Source: Parachlamydiales bacterium | Lineage (GTDB): Bacteria > Chlamydiota > Chlamydiia > Chlamydiales > JAEMRK01 | DNA: 41,618 bases | Assembly: GCA_016463375.1 (NCBI GenBank) | Contig: JAEMRK010000009.1 | Span: 1-41,618, forward strand | Direction of reading: 5' to 3' | Shown: in pieces, positions 41,543 to 41,618 of the stretch | How positions within the stretch are numbered: position 1 is the stretch's first letter | How the letters are laid out: the number at the start of each line of letters is the position of its first letter | The notes under the pieces: generated by a model | Told to the model about the DNA's origin: nothing | Seen by the model: only the letters and a program-made list of their open reading frames with translations | Databases searched by the model: none | Translations under genes and position numbers: made by a program

Positions 41543-41618
41543 TTAAAAACGGAAATGTGTTATAATTGATGTCCCTCAAAATTTTTAAAATTTGACGCCT
41601 GTAAAAACTCTCTTAATT

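Noticed and set aside
41571-41600. Near-palindrome rich in A and T at the window end (CAAAATTTTTAAAATTTG)
   Set aside because: The arms do not pair perfectly and the A/T-only sequence makes chance likely.
1-41618. CRISPR array, insertion sequence, prophage, rRNA or tRNA
   Set aside because: No regularly spaced repeats, transposase or phage proteins, and no conserved RNA gene signature were seen on reading either strand.

Overview
The window comes from a low-G+C, obligately intracellular member of the Chlamydiota. It is most likely an amoeba-associated 'environmental' chlamydia (Parachlamydiales, in the range of Protochlamydia/Parachlamydia/Neochlamydia). This rests on a minus-strand type III secretion (T3SS) cluster at about 24-41.5 kb whose order (chaperone, sctD/CdsD with FHA domains, CdsE, needle CdsF, CdsG, CT668-like, ATPase CdsN, CdsO, CdsP, CdsQ, Pkn5-type kinase, secretin CdsC) matches the chlamydial CT663-CT674 block as I know it. 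A eukaryote-like F-box/WD40 protein, typical of amoeba-associated chlamydiae, supports the placement. No rRNA, tRNA, CRISPR array or insertion sequence was recognised.

Layout. 1-1.2 kb: very A+T-rich flank with two divergent small genes of unknown function. 1.2-7.6 kb, minus strand: a tightly spaced run made of a two-kinase-module hybrid histidine kinase with receiver domain, an M18 aminopeptidase, a VIT1/CCC1-like membrane protein and a P1B-type metal ATPase. The last two look like a transition-metal (probably iron/cobalt-type) export pair. 7.8-9.0 kb, minus: the F-box/WD40 protein, a probable secreted effector. 9.5-14 kb, plus: a family-9 glycosyltransferase overlapping an SMC chromosome protein. 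14-20.4 kb, plus: an Hsp70-like protein with a long C-terminal extension, followed after 2 bases by a SWIM-zinc-finger SNF2 ATPase; the promoter of this pair is flanked and overlapped by two copies of a 14-base dyad. 20.4-24 kb: a 47-residue lipoprotein, the GTPase Der and a SulP/STAS anion transporter.

24-41.5 kb, minus: three T3SS transcription units. (i) The translocator unit: two 183-residue proteins of unknown family, the SycD/LcrH chaperone, a CopB-like and a CopD-like translocator, closed by a strong terminator. It has a very good sigma-66-type promoter at about 41.54 kb. (ii) The core unit from the class I chaperone through the Pkn5-like kinase. (iii) The secretin unit: sctC, a TPR/membrane protein and a YidD-like exported protein. 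It is separated from the kinase by 342 bases that hold an extended -10 and a 16-base perfect palindrome just upstream of the ribosome binding site. Together these genes encode much of an injectisome: outer ring, FHA-bearing inner ring, needle with its chaperones, ATPase/stalk/C-ring and translocon. SctJ, R, S, T, U and V are not in the window.

The points most worth a second look are the Pkn5-like protein (intact kinase fused to a degenerate SpoIIE-type phosphatase fold), the YidD-like protein with both family cysteines replaced by serine, the tandem histidine kinase, the VIT1/P1B-4 pair, the operator-like dyads, and the two unrecognised proteins leading the translocator operon.
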